Positions 8,136 to 14,989 of a stretch of 15,115 bases of DNA are shown here, one piece after another. The notes under the pieces are model-generated. The model saw only the letters and a list, made by a program, of their open reading frames with translations. It searched no databases and was not told where the DNA came from. This DNA comes from CAZAJT01 sp964485585 (GTDB lineage: Bacteria; Patescibacteriota; Microgenomatia; UBA1406; GWC2-37-13): positions 1 to 15,115 of the forward strand of contig CAZAJT010000026.1 in assembly GCA_964485585.1 (NCBI GenBank). Reading direction: 5' to 3'. Position numbers and translations under genes: made by a program. Each line of letters opens with the position of its first letter. The stretch's first letter is position 1.

Positions 8136-8147
8136 TATAATGTCTTT
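8136..8147 (+). promoter_or_regulatory. Candidate -10 box for a leaderless start at 8148
   Basis: A perfect TATAAT (8136-8141) lies 6 nt before ATG 8148, so transcription would begin at about the start codon. No good -35 is found at 17 nt (GTGATC at 8113-8118, partly supplied by the end of the inverted-repeat element). The box overlaps an earlier in-frame ATG at 8133, which argues for 8148 as the true start. Confidence 0.45.
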
Positions 8148-8756
8148 ATGACAAACAATACCGCGCTGGAATCGGCTCCCCCGCATGCGCTTGCAACACA
8201 GGACGATACTCCTCAACACATTGCGGTGCCAACTGAACCGGGCAACGATTTTGCAAACTTTCAAAAACTCATACGGCTTGGGAATGCAAAAATCGACGAT
8301 ATGCCGCCACAATTCAAGATACGCTATCAAGCGCTCGCAACCCGCATCAAGCCCAATGGTGATCCGATGACCGAGGAGGAGTTTGCGCAGGAATCGCATC
8401 AATTTATCGAAAATCTGAAACGCGCAGATAACTCGCCGCTTGATGATAAGCAGCGACAATCAATACAGCAGGTTGAAGAAACTATACAATCGGGACAGAT
8501 GCAACCAAAAGAAGTCGTAAACGCACTGAGAGAATTCACCAATAATAACGCTGAGTCAGTCGGCGATCTTGGCGAAGCAAACGAAGCGTTGAACGCATTA
8601 GAACAGGAAATTGATCTGCCGCCCGAATCCCGCTCTCCCAAGTTTTTTGAGGGATTGAAGAAATTGCTAAAGGTCCTTAAATATGTCGGTCTTGCGCTCG
8701 TCGCACTTCTCGGCTTCGGAATCTTTAAAGGAGCAATGTCCGGTCGTGGATCTTAG
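8148..8756 (+). CDS. Small tail-anchored protein of unknown function (202 aa)
   Basis: I do not recognise a family. From the start chosen at 8148 (MTNNTALESAPPH) the protein has a disordered Pro/Ala/Thr N-terminus of about 35 residues. A helical, acidic-basic middle (about 40-165) follows, with many Gln, Glu and Asn and no signal peptide. A single hydrophobic helix lies near the C-terminus (about 178-194, YVGLALVALLGFGIF), followed by KGAMSGRGS. That order predicts a tail-anchored protein with its body in the cytoplasm. The C-terminal KY-G-L-FGI-G pattern recurs in the 470-residue protein at 12802-14214. Earlier in-frame ATGs at 8082 and 8133 are less likely because 8082 lies inside the inverted-repeat element and 8133 overlaps a TATAAT box. 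The gene stands alone on its strand and faces the HTH gene across a foldback repeat. Confidence 0.8.
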   Translation: MTNNTALESAPPHALATQDDTPQHIAVPTEPGNDFANFQKLIRLGNAKIDDMPPQFKIRYQALATRIKPNGDPMTEEEFAQESHQFIENLKRADNSPLDDKQRQSIQQVEETIQSGQMQPKEVVNALREFTNNNAESVGDLGEANEALNALEQEIDLPPESRSPKFFEGLKKLLKVLKYVGLALVALLGFGIFKGAMSGRGS

Positions 8757-8761
8757 AAATA

Positions 8762-8985
8762 AAATTCGAAGCACGAAATACGAAATACGAAATAATAGCT
8801 AAACTAAAAGCACCAAATAACAAATTGCAATTTCCAAATAAATTCCAAATCTCAATGACCAAAACTGTTTGGAATTTGATCATCGGTGCTTATTTGGACT
8901 TGCCTGCCGACAGGCAGGACTTGGTGTTTGGTAATTGGAATTTATAGTATTTGAGTTTGTTTCGTGCTTCGGATTTCGGATTTAT
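8762..8985. repeat. Foldback repeat A between convergent genes
   Basis: The space between two convergent genes is a large nested inverted repeat. The outer arms CGAAGCACGAAA (8767-8778) and TTTCGTGCTTCG (8960-8971) pair over 12/12 bases. Inner arms TCCAAATAA (8833-8841) with TTATTTGGA (8890-8898), and ATTCCAAA (8842-8849) with TTTGGAAT (8868-8875), also match exactly. A compact palindrome CCTGCC-GACA-GGCAGG (8903-8918) interrupts the right arm. The right half matches, in inverted orientation, the repeat at 14990-15115. It could act as a two-way transcription barrier. Confidence 0.75.
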
Positions 8986-9005
8986 TTAACATCTATCATC
9001 TACCA

Positions 9006-9227
9006 TCACTCTTCTTCAGTCACTCCCAGCAGTCGCAACACCACCTCTTTCTTGTAACGCCGATCACCGCGAGAATTAATGCGTATCGCAGGTAGTTTTC
9101 CTTTCTTTCCCCATCGCTTAATAGTAAGCGGTGATACTCGCAGGAGCTGCGCAACTTCTCTGATGGTCAGAAGATCGGGTAAGTCATGGAGAGCAATCTT
9201 TGGTGATGGTCGTAAGCTGTCTGACAT
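9006..9227 (-). CDS. Small excisionase/MerR-type helix-turn-helix DNA-binding protein
   Basis: The 73-residue protein contains a classic HTH_17-type motif, TIREVAQLLRVSPLTIKRW (21-39). A wing-like segment follows, KLPAIRINSRGDRRYKKEVV (44-63), ending in an acidic tail. Such proteins bind DNA as small winged HTH domains and serve as excisionases, directionality factors or stand-alone regulators. No integrase, recombinase or attachment site is visible, so a regulatory role is more likely than excision. It is the only gene here preceded by a near-consensus promoter with both boxes strong. Its target is unknown. The nearest partners are the foldback repeats on both sides and the tail-anchored gene facing it. 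Confidence 0.85.
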   Translation of the reverse strand: MSDSLRPSPKIALHDLPDLLTIREVAQLLRVSPLTIKRWGKKGKLPAIRINSRGDRRYKKEVVLRLLGVTEEE

Positions 9228-9242
9228 AGTTTGATTGTTATC

Positions 9243-9271
9243 ATTCTAGTAAATGAAATTCTATTTGTCAA
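9243..9271 (-). promoter_or_regulatory. Near-consensus promoter of the HTH gene
   Basis: TTGACA (9271-9266), a 17-nt spacer and TAGAAT (9248-9243, 5/6) lie 15 nt before the start at 9227. The predicted leader is only about 8 nt, with no Shine-Dalgarno. Confidence 0.75.
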
Positions 9272-9324
9272 GACGATCTATTCGGGATTTCGCAGATTTC
9301 TAGCGGATTCTCACGGGCGACTAT

Positions 9325-9510
9325 TAGATCTTATATCTTGGATCTTAGATCCTAGATTGAAAATTTCCAATTACCAAGCACCAATTTCCAAATAAGCACC
9401 AATACTCAAATTCAAAACAGTTTGAATATTGGAACTTGAGATTTGGAATTTATTTGGAAATTGGAATTTGTGATTTGGTACTTTTTAGAATCTAACATCT
9501 AAGATCTAAT
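9325..9510. repeat. Foldback repeat B, reaching into the stop codon of the 114-aa gene
   Basis: Left-arm words TTAGATCTTA and GGATCTTAGATC (9325-9357) face the words TCTAACATCT and AAGATCTAA (9491-9509). The inner arms CCAATTTCCAAATAA and TTATTTGGAAATTGG, and CCAATACTCAAATT with its imperfect partner around 9418-9432, fold on each other. Bases 9418-9459 match the reverse complement of 15074-15115 over all 42 positions. The TAG stop at 9508-9506 lies inside the right arm. The rest of the stretch 9272-9324 holds only a degenerate GGATTTCGCAGATTTCTAGC word. Confidence 0.75.
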
Positions 9511-9850
9511 TTTGTTTGAGATACGTCTGCAGCTTCGAGCGGATCGCAGAAAGATCAGATTCGGTAGTATGCTGCAACATTCCCTCCCGCATCTCTTTCT
9601 CAGCCTCCTGCCGAATATCTTTATAGAAGTTTTCGTTCAACACAAATTGTCCATTCCTCACTTTTTCAAAAGCGAGCTGCAGCTTCTCCTGCACTTTTAG
9701 TTGATACAATGTCTCATATGTATCAGTCAAAAGCACATCAATCGCAAATCTCCGCGACGGAGGCAGTGTATCATACTGCGAAAGCAACGTGCGTTTAAAC
9801 ACGTCTTCAAACGGCAGCGCTCTCACGATGTCTTTTGCGGTTAGTTTCAT
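9506..9850 (-). CDS. Small helical protein of unknown function (114 aa)
   Basis: I do not recognise this protein. It starts MKLTAKDIVRALPFEDVF and is predicted almost wholly helical, rich in Leu, Glu, Gln and Lys. It has no cysteine, signal peptide or membrane helix, so it is probably soluble and cytoplasmic. It follows the large membrane protein gene with a 9-nt gap on the same strand, so the two probably form one unit and may act together. A perfect TATAAT overlapping the upstream stop codon lies 8 nt before its ATG, which may give it a second, leaderless transcript. The final codons and TAG stop fall in foldback repeat B, so the C-terminus may have been set by the repeat. Confidence 0.75.
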   Translation of the reverse strand: MKLTAKDIVRALPFEDVFKRTLLSQYDTLPPSRRFAIDVLLTDTYETLYQLKVQEKLQLAFEKVRNGQFVLNENFYKDIRQEAEKEMREGMLQHTTESDLSAIRSKLQTYLKQN

Positions 9851-9864
9851 AGATGTATATTATA
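9851..9864 (-). promoter_or_regulatory. Candidate internal -10 box before the 114-aa gene
   Basis: TATAAT (9864-9859) overlaps the TAA stop of the upstream gene (9862-9860) and lies 8 nt before ATG 9850. No recognisable -35 is seen at 17 nt. A TATAAT can occur by chance in A/T-rich sequence, but the spacing fits the other candidate leaderless starts. Confidence 0.35.
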
Positions 9865-12751
9865 ATGTCCGCGCCTGTTCGGCGTAATACTGAATCGTTT
9901 CTCTAAACACCATACGGATGTTCTCAGGCGCAATATCTCGATTATCAATATAAACTCTCATATCGGTGAGAATCGTTGCAAGCGGGGTGCCCGGCGGCCA
10001 CAAACCCATGGTCTGCTGGAAAATCGCTGCCAAATGATTGGGAGGTATAAAATCATGTATTCTGCGGAAATATGCTCCCCGATCCGGACGGTTGCGATAA
10101 TCAAATAAAAGATTCATATATTCATAATACCCGAGCGGTTCATTTGCATCGCGCTCTTCACGGCTCATGACGTCATCCCCTGTTGGTACCCGTGATTCAG
10201 TAAATGCGATACGATTATCAATCACATCTTCTGCTTGGCCGATAATATTGACCCACCGATTGAACATCGATTCAGTAAGCTCTACTCTACTGAGTTCATC
10301 CCGAAAAGCCACTCCCTCAGTCTGCGCATCAATATTGGTAATCGCAGTAGTAAGCTCATTGGTGCGATTTTGTAAGGCGGCCATGCGAGCCTGAAACATT
10401 CCGTGCGCTTTCTGGATAACTACATCCATATTTGCAGCCATTGCTGGAGGATAAACAGCTAAACCCGCGAGTACTCTGCGAGTATTTAGTTCCGTAAGAA
10501 GTTCATCTCTGGTATAAGTCATTATCTGAATCTCGCTGATGCCTCGGTTGACTACTTCGGTAAAATCTACATTGGCAGCCCATGACGGTACAGTAATCAC
10601 ATGTGCCCTCGCTTCTATAATCGCCCGTTCCAAACGAATACGCTCCGCATTATTACGCTCCGTTGGCCAACCCTGTGCAGGATTTGCAGCATGAATCTTA
10701 TTTATTTGTTGCATGAGAACATCGATTGTTTGCGTCTGCAGATCCGTCTCAGTAATTCCCCATCCGGTTACCGGATCGGTCATTGTGTTGAAAGGAGCCG
10801 TAAGATTTTCAACGGTCTGTTGAACATTTCTTACCACCTCTTCGGTTGGCACGAGCGCTGCCTGTTCGGTTCTGATAGCAATGAGTTTATTGTTGATCGC
10901 GCTGATTACTTCTTGTACCTTAGCTGCACTTTCGTCAATCCCAGCTTTTTTCGCTTCATACACTTTATCTATTCTCTCATGTTCAGCTTCCAGTGCTCTG
11001 CCGGTATACCCTCCGGCAGCAACTGGTCTTTGCGCATCCTGCTTCTGAGTGGCGCGCGTATTTAAAGCGTTCTGGTACAGATCGTATAGAGAGTTAATAA
11101 CATTACCATTGATAGTAACACTGGTACCGGCACTATCCAAAACTCTATTCAATGCATGTAATGCTAGTTCTGGTGTAGCATACAGATTACCCAAGGTAAT
11201 TTGTAGCTCTTTTCGTAATTCGTCTCTGGAAGTCTGAATAGTTCTTAACTTTGTATTCACTTCATTGAAGTGACCATAATTCGTTTGCAGGTGGGTATTA
11301 ACATTTCCCAACGGTCTTTTCTGCTCAGTGAGTTCCTCCTTACGCTGAGTAGCTCGGGTGCCGCCTTCTTTGAACGCTTCTCGCTTCGCGATAACCGCCT
11401 CATAGAGTTCTTCCATCGGCCGCAATGCTTTTGGATTCACATCAACATACTCCTGCATGAGCTCCATTGCGGCTCTGCTCTGTGCCCCAAACATCTTGCG
11501 AATCTGACCTTCTGTATCTGCTGGAATTCCACCCTCTTCATAATATCTGCGAATGCGAGCAGATGTTCCTGTGTTTATCTGTTCGAGCGACGATCTACCC
11601 TGAGTGATAGAATCAAACGGACTTGCATCAATCTGTTCTTCGGGAATACCGATGGTTTTATAATACTCGATCCGTGCTTTGAGATTGCGAATTAGTTTTT
11701 CTTTTCGCCTTTCAGGGTTTTGTGTATGTTCGGGCTGAGTCGTGCTCCTTCCCCGTGCGCGCATTTCACGGAGCATCGGCCCACCCAACAATCCACGAGT
11801 ATGCTCATACTCATCCATATCAATACCGGTCATCTCTCGCATGTACTCGACTTCGCGCCGATCCTGGCTGATCGCATCAAAAGTGATGCCGCATCGTCTC
11901 GCATCAAGCCGCACTCCCGGATGGAGCATTCTTCCCACGAGCATAGTAGCTGCTTCTGCACCCACAGTACCCACAATAGCTGATGCCAACCCTTCAGCAG
12001 CTCCTGCAATAGCTCCAATTCCCCCGCCTGTTGCAATTGCAGCAAGAGTAGCGGCAGTCGAAAGCGGCGCCATGCTTAACGCAGCGACGCCAACCCCTGC
12101 ATAAAATAGATGATAGCGCCGAATACTTCGCAAAAAAGGAATATTAGTTCGTCTTCCTTCTACGGCAAACATCGGTTCATACAAATGCTTTACGACTTTT
12201 TCACCAAGCACTCTGTGGAGAACACCCCGTCCAAACTCAAGTTCAATGCGGTCTGTATCCGGCATCCGTTGACGGTCACCCGGCTGGTGCGCGATCGCAT
12301 CCATACCCATCGCAAAGAGTTCACGCATGGTTTGGTGTTCCAACACAATGGTTGTCGTATCAAGACCCTGTTGTGTTTTTAAAAATTCGGTGATTGCCGC
12401 TTCGTTTACCCTTCCATCGTGAGCGAGTAATTGGACTAAAATACGGTCATGCGTATGGTTGGGATTATCCCGCAGAATATCGGGCCGACGCCGATTCATA
12501 TCAATGAGCTGTTTAAGATGTTCTCTGAGAAAGTGCGAGTAATCCTGACGCAGCGATTCAGGAATGCGCACTGCTTTTTCTCCGCCGCGCTGTCCTACCG
12601 AAGTCTCCAGAAGAAATGGGTTTGTCTCAAACCGATGAAACTCAGGCTCGTCCTTCTTTGGTTGCTTGCCGGTGACCCAATCTGAAACTCGGGTAATAAT
12701 GTCTCTTTTTTGCGGATTGGCAACCTGCACTTCGGATTGTAAAACCGTCAT
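9860..12751 (-). CDS. Large uncharacterised helical membrane protein (963 aa)
   Basis: No known family is recognised. From MTVLQSEVQVANPQK (12751) the protein has a charged N-terminal region (about 1-210), rich in His and Arg. A long Ala/Gly-rich hydrophobic stretch follows (about 214-274, including AGVGVAALSM and AAIATGGGIGAIAGAAEG), enough for two membrane helices. The remaining 690 residues or so are mostly helical and charged, with likely coiled-coil stretches and repeated Asn/Thr/Glu-rich segments. No signal peptide, nucleotide-binding loop or catalytic motif stands out. An ATG three codons upstream (12760) would give 966 residues, but it lies inside the proposed -10 box. The gene diverges from the 470-residue tail-anchored gene and is followed by the 114-residue gene. 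A structural or scaffold role at the membrane is a guess. Confidence 0.85.
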   Translation of the reverse strand: MTVLQSEVQVANPQKRDIITRVSDWVTGKQPKKDEPEFHRFETNPFLLETSVGQRGGEKAVRIPESLRQDYSHFLREHLKQLIDMNRRRPDILRDNPNHTHDRILVQLLAHDGRVNEAAITEFLKTQQGLDTTTIVLEHQTMRELFAMGMDAIAHQPGDRQRMPDTDRIELEFGRGVLHRVLGEKVVKHLYEPMFAVEGRRTNIPFLRSIRRYHLFYAGVGVAALSMAPLSTAATLAAIATGGGIGAIAGAAEGLASAIVGTVGAEAATMLVGRMLHPGVRLDARRCGITFDAISQDRREVEYMREMTGIDMDEYEHTRGLLGGPMLREMRARGRSTTQPEHTQNPERRKEKLIRNLKARIEYYKTIGIPEEQIDASPFDSITQGRSSLEQINTGTSARIRRYYEEGGIPADTEGQIRKMFGAQSRAAMELMQEYVDVNPKALRPMEELYEAVIAKREAFKEGGTRATQRKEELTEQKRPLGNVNTHLQTNYGHFNEVNTKLRTIQTSRDELRKELQITLGNLYATPELALHALNRVLDSAGTSVTINGNVINSLYDLYQNALNTRATQKQDAQRPVAAGGYTGRALEAEHERIDKVYEAKKAGIDESAAKVQEVISAINNKLIAIRTEQAALVPTEEVVRNVQQTVENLTAPFNTMTDPVTGWGITETDLQTQTIDVLMQQINKIHAANPAQGWPTERNNAERIRLERAIIEARAHVITVPSWAANVDFTEVVNRGISEIQIMTYTRDELLTELNTRRVLAGLAVYPPAMAANMDVVIQKAHGMFQARMAALQNRTNELTTAITNIDAQTEGVAFRDELSRVELTESMFNRWVNIIGQAEDVIDNRIAFTESRVPTGDDVMSREERDANEPLGYYEYMNLLFDYRNRPDRGAYFRRIHDFIPPNHLAAIFQQTMGLWPPGTPLATILTDMRVYIDNRDIAPENIRMVFRETIQYYAEQARTL

Positions 12752-12801
12752 ATCAATCATACTAGTTGATAATTATTTTCATTTCAAGTATGATCAACAA
12801 T
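12751..12801. promoter_or_regulatory. Interlocked divergent promoters with leaderless geometry
   Basis: Plus strand: TTGATA (12766-12771), 17 nt, TATGAT (12789-12794), 7 nt, ATG 12802. Minus strand: TTGAAA (12787-12782), 17 nt, TAGTAT (12764-12759), 7 nt, ATG 12751. Each -35 lies one or two bases inside the opposing -10, so the two polymerase sites occupy the same DNA and should exclude each other. No Shine-Dalgarno is present on either side. The identical 17/7 geometry on both strands is the main support. Confidence 0.6.
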
Positions 12802-14214
12802 ATGCCTGAGTCAGCCTTATTAGATCGCTCTGCAACCGCTCCACCCGCTCCACCTACGCCCAGACGCGAGGCGATAAAACCACCCGAATCATCAGGAGGA
12901 AGGCCCGAAGCAGAAGTGAATCGATTGGCAGCCGCAGTGCTCAATCGAAAGATAAATCAGTTTCAGGAATTGCGAGGAGCGGAGCGGAGCGCCGCATTGC
13001 AGAGTCGTGAAAATCAGGTGTTAGATTCGCTTTCCGGCCTTGCCAATCCGAAGACAGGGTTGTATCGAAATACAGAAGGTCGTGGAGCGGACGGTAGCTC
13101 ACTCATCGGAACAAAATCAAATCCCGAACCGGAAAGCCGATGGCTCAAGATAAAACGAAATGGAAAAGTGTATAGCGCACTCGGCATCGAAGAAGTTACC
13201 GGCGATCGGGTACTCTGCACCATACGGGATGAAAGTGATAGTGGCAAATCAGTACGGCACCACGATGCGCAAAATCCGCAGCTCACCACTTTTACCCGGC
13301 AGGAATTGGTGAATATGGAATTGATTGCCGAAGCCGATACTATTTTAAGTACTCTTTCAGGCGCAGAAAAGACTATTGTAGAAATCCATATTGCAAACCT
13401 ACGCAACAGCGTGCTTGGCGAATCAAACCCGGTGCCAGCCGCAGCGCAACACGCAGCGCTCGTACGGGAAGCAGTCGACAGTATCGGAGTACCGCCAACC
13501 ATTGATGATCTGGTTGCCTACAGCGACAGAAATTTGCAGGATGAACCAATCCCTACCACCGCAACACCGGAGCAAAAAGCAGAGATCGAAGCGCGCAATC
13601 AACTCCGACAGGCGCAGAGAAATAAAGTAAAAGAACTGAAAGATAGTGGTGTAATACTTCCTGATTATCGTGATGTTGCCGAAATCATCGGAGGAGAAAA
13701 ATCTTTCAGAAAGCTCGCAGATCAGGTGGATAAAGATGTGCAATACCTGGAATCACGAGTAATATTGCAGGTGGGGGCTGTCGTGCCGGCAAGTCCGGAC
13801 GGGAGCACGCCGGCATTTCAAGTAACCCAACAGATGCATGACGAATGGCGCAGGAAACTTACCTATTTCAAAACCCAGCAGGCAGTCTACCGAGAAACGC
13901 GCAGCAATCAAGCCGGCGGACTTCTGGAAACTTTTTTCAGAAAAGCCGAGCTTGGACAAATTCTCCCTGAAGAAGGACAGAAAATCCGTAAGTTACTTAT
14001 TGAAAACAACATTGCAGAGATTGCGGAGATTGCAACCGCAATCTTTGATCGCGAAGCGCGCGCAGCCAGTCAGGCAGAGCTTACCGCCGAACAAAAAGAA
14101 TCGAGAAGAAAACATCTGCTGGAAGCCTCGATGAATGTCGCGAAGTACGGTGGTGGCTTAATGGCATTCTTATTACTTTTCGGCATCATGCAAGGCATGA
14201 AAGAAGGAAAGTAA
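12802..14214 (+). CDS. Tail-anchored protein of unknown function (470 aa)
   Basis: I do not recognise a family. From ATG 12802 (MPESALLDRSATAPPAPPTP) the protein opens with a Pro/Ala/Ser-rich disordered segment of about 45 residues. A beta-rich patch follows (about 117-170; WLKIKRNGKVYSALGIEEV, then TGDRVLCTIRDES), which could be an SH3-like fold. The rest is a long charged helical region (about 175-440). The last 23 residues form a single hydrophobic tail (KYGGGLMAFLLLFGIMQ, then GMKEGK), predicting a tail-anchored protein with a cytoplasmic body. The tail resembles that of the 202-residue protein at 8148-8756. Earlier in-frame ATGs at 12766 and 12790 would overlap the proposed -35 and -10 boxes. 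The gene diverges from the large membrane protein and is followed after 20 nt by the zinc-ribbon gene. Confidence 0.83.
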   Translation: MPESALLDRSATAPPAPPTPRREAIKPPESSGGRPEAEVNRLAAAVLNRKINQFQELRGAERSAALQSRENQVLDSLSGLANPKTGLYRNTEGRGADGSSLIGTKSNPEPESRWLKIKRNGKVYSALGIEEVTGDRVLCTIRDESDSGKSVRHHDAQNPQLTTFTRQELVNMELIAEADTILSTLSGAEKTIVEIHIANLRNSVLGESNPVPAAAQHAALVREAVDSIGVPPTIDDLVAYSDRNLQDEPIPTTATPEQKAEIEARNQLRQAQRNKVKELKDSGVILPDYRDVAEIIGGEKSFRKLADQVDKDVQYLESRVILQVGAVVPASPDGSTPAFQVTQQMHDEWRRKLTYFKTQQAVYRETRSNQAGGLLETFFRKAELGQILPEEGQKIRKLLIENNIAEIAEIATAIFDREARAASQAELTAEQKESRRKHLLEASMNVAKYGGGLMAFLLLFGIMQGMKEGK

Positions 14215-14234
14215 AAAATTTGTGAAATCTTGAA

Positions 14235-14981
14235 ATGTCTTGTCCCAATTGTCACGAAGAGCTGGAAAAACGGGTATTTGGCAATCAGGAGGTACTCCAC
14301 TGCAAAAACTGTGGCGGAAGTTTTTTTAATGAAAATGGAATCAATCGTATCAGCATATCTCAGGCACGCGATCTCGCTTTTGATAAACGCGGCAATTTCA
14401 TATTTGAAAGTGATAAAACCTGTCCCCGCGACCAGCTCCTTCTGGAAATTCTCAAGAATGATGAGGCGATACCGCCGATAGTCAAACTTTACCGTTGTCC
14501 AGAATGTAAAGGAGTTTTTGTCTATCCTGACCATCTGGTTATTTTTAAGCAGGCACAGCAGGTTAAACTCGACTACTTCAAAATCTGGGGCATCACGATG
14601 CCTTCGATTCGATCAGTCGTCGTCATTTCATTCGTCGCAGTGTTCAGCTTTTCAGCACTCGCTGGATATATTTTGCTACAACAGGGTTCACTCGCACCCA
14701 CGCAGGCGGAAAATGTGGTAAAAAATATCCACGCAACTCAATCAGGTCGCTACGTGTTTGTCTCATTTCGAACACAAGCACCGTATGCTTCCCGGATCAT
14801 TTTTGTTGACAAAACAGCAAATAAACAATTGGAGAAGATGGTAAATATTGCTCCTACCACAATCCACTATCTTACGACAACCGACCTCGATACTACGCAC
14901 GAAATTACCTACCAAATCATAGTGACGGATAAGAATGGAAAGGACGTGAAGACGAAGGAAACAAAGCTGGAAGTTAAATAG
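14235..14981 (+). CDS. Zinc-ribbon, single-membrane-helix protein with outer beta domain
   Basis: The 248-residue protein begins with a TFIIB-type zinc ribbon: C3, C6, C23 and C26 in CPNC...CKNCGG. A second ribbon-like unit has C63, C88 and C91, but its fourth position is Asp66 (CPRD), so it is either a CCCD site or degenerate. A strong membrane helix spans about 125-148, and residues 150-248 form a beta-rich domain of fibronectin-III or Ig type (YVFVSFRTQAP, ITYQIIVTDKNGKDV). Without a cleavable signal, the ribbons should be cytoplasmic and the beta domain outside. That would link an inner protein or nucleic-acid partner to the surface. The gene lies 20 nt after the 470-residue gene and is probably co-transcribed with it. 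No Shine-Dalgarno is seen. The family name is unknown to me. Confidence 0.87.
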   Translation: MSCPNCHEELEKRVFGNQEVLHCKNCGGSFFNENGINRISISQARDLAFDKRGNFIFESDKTCPRDQLLLEILKNDEAIPPIVKLYRCPECKGVFVYPDHLVIFKQAQQVKLDYFKIWGITMPSIRSVVVISFVAVFSFSALAGYILLQQGSLAPTQAENVVKNIHATQSGRYVFVSFRTQAPYASRIIFVDKTANKQLEKMVNIAPTTIHYLTTTDLDTTHEITYQIIVTDKNGKDVKTKETKLEVK

Positions 14982-14989
14982 ATCACCAG

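Noticed and set aside
8762..8985. Structured regulatory RNA or riboswitch
   Set aside because: The pairing comes from simple A/T-rich inverted repeats shared with other sites, lies 3' of genes and shows no known aptamer-like core.
9006..9227. Phage or integrative-element excisionase
   Set aside because: The HTH type fits, but no integrase, attachment repeat, phage gene or tRNA boundary is visible.
10601..12104. Plus-strand frames of 87-154 codons at 10601-11065, 11270-11695 and 11742-12104
   Set aside because: They are antisense to the 963-aa gene, overlap one another and show no start signals or domain-like sequence.
12760..12766. Earlier ATG starts at 12760 (minus), 12766 and 12790 (plus)
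   Set aside because: They fall inside the proposed -10 and -35 boxes, and the internal starts at 12751 and 12802 have the leaderless spacing. The choice still depends on the promoter reading.
14070..14534. Minus-strand frame of 154 codons
   Set aside because: It crosses the end of one plus-strand gene and the start of the zinc-ribbon gene, whose cysteine motifs show that the plus frame is the real one.
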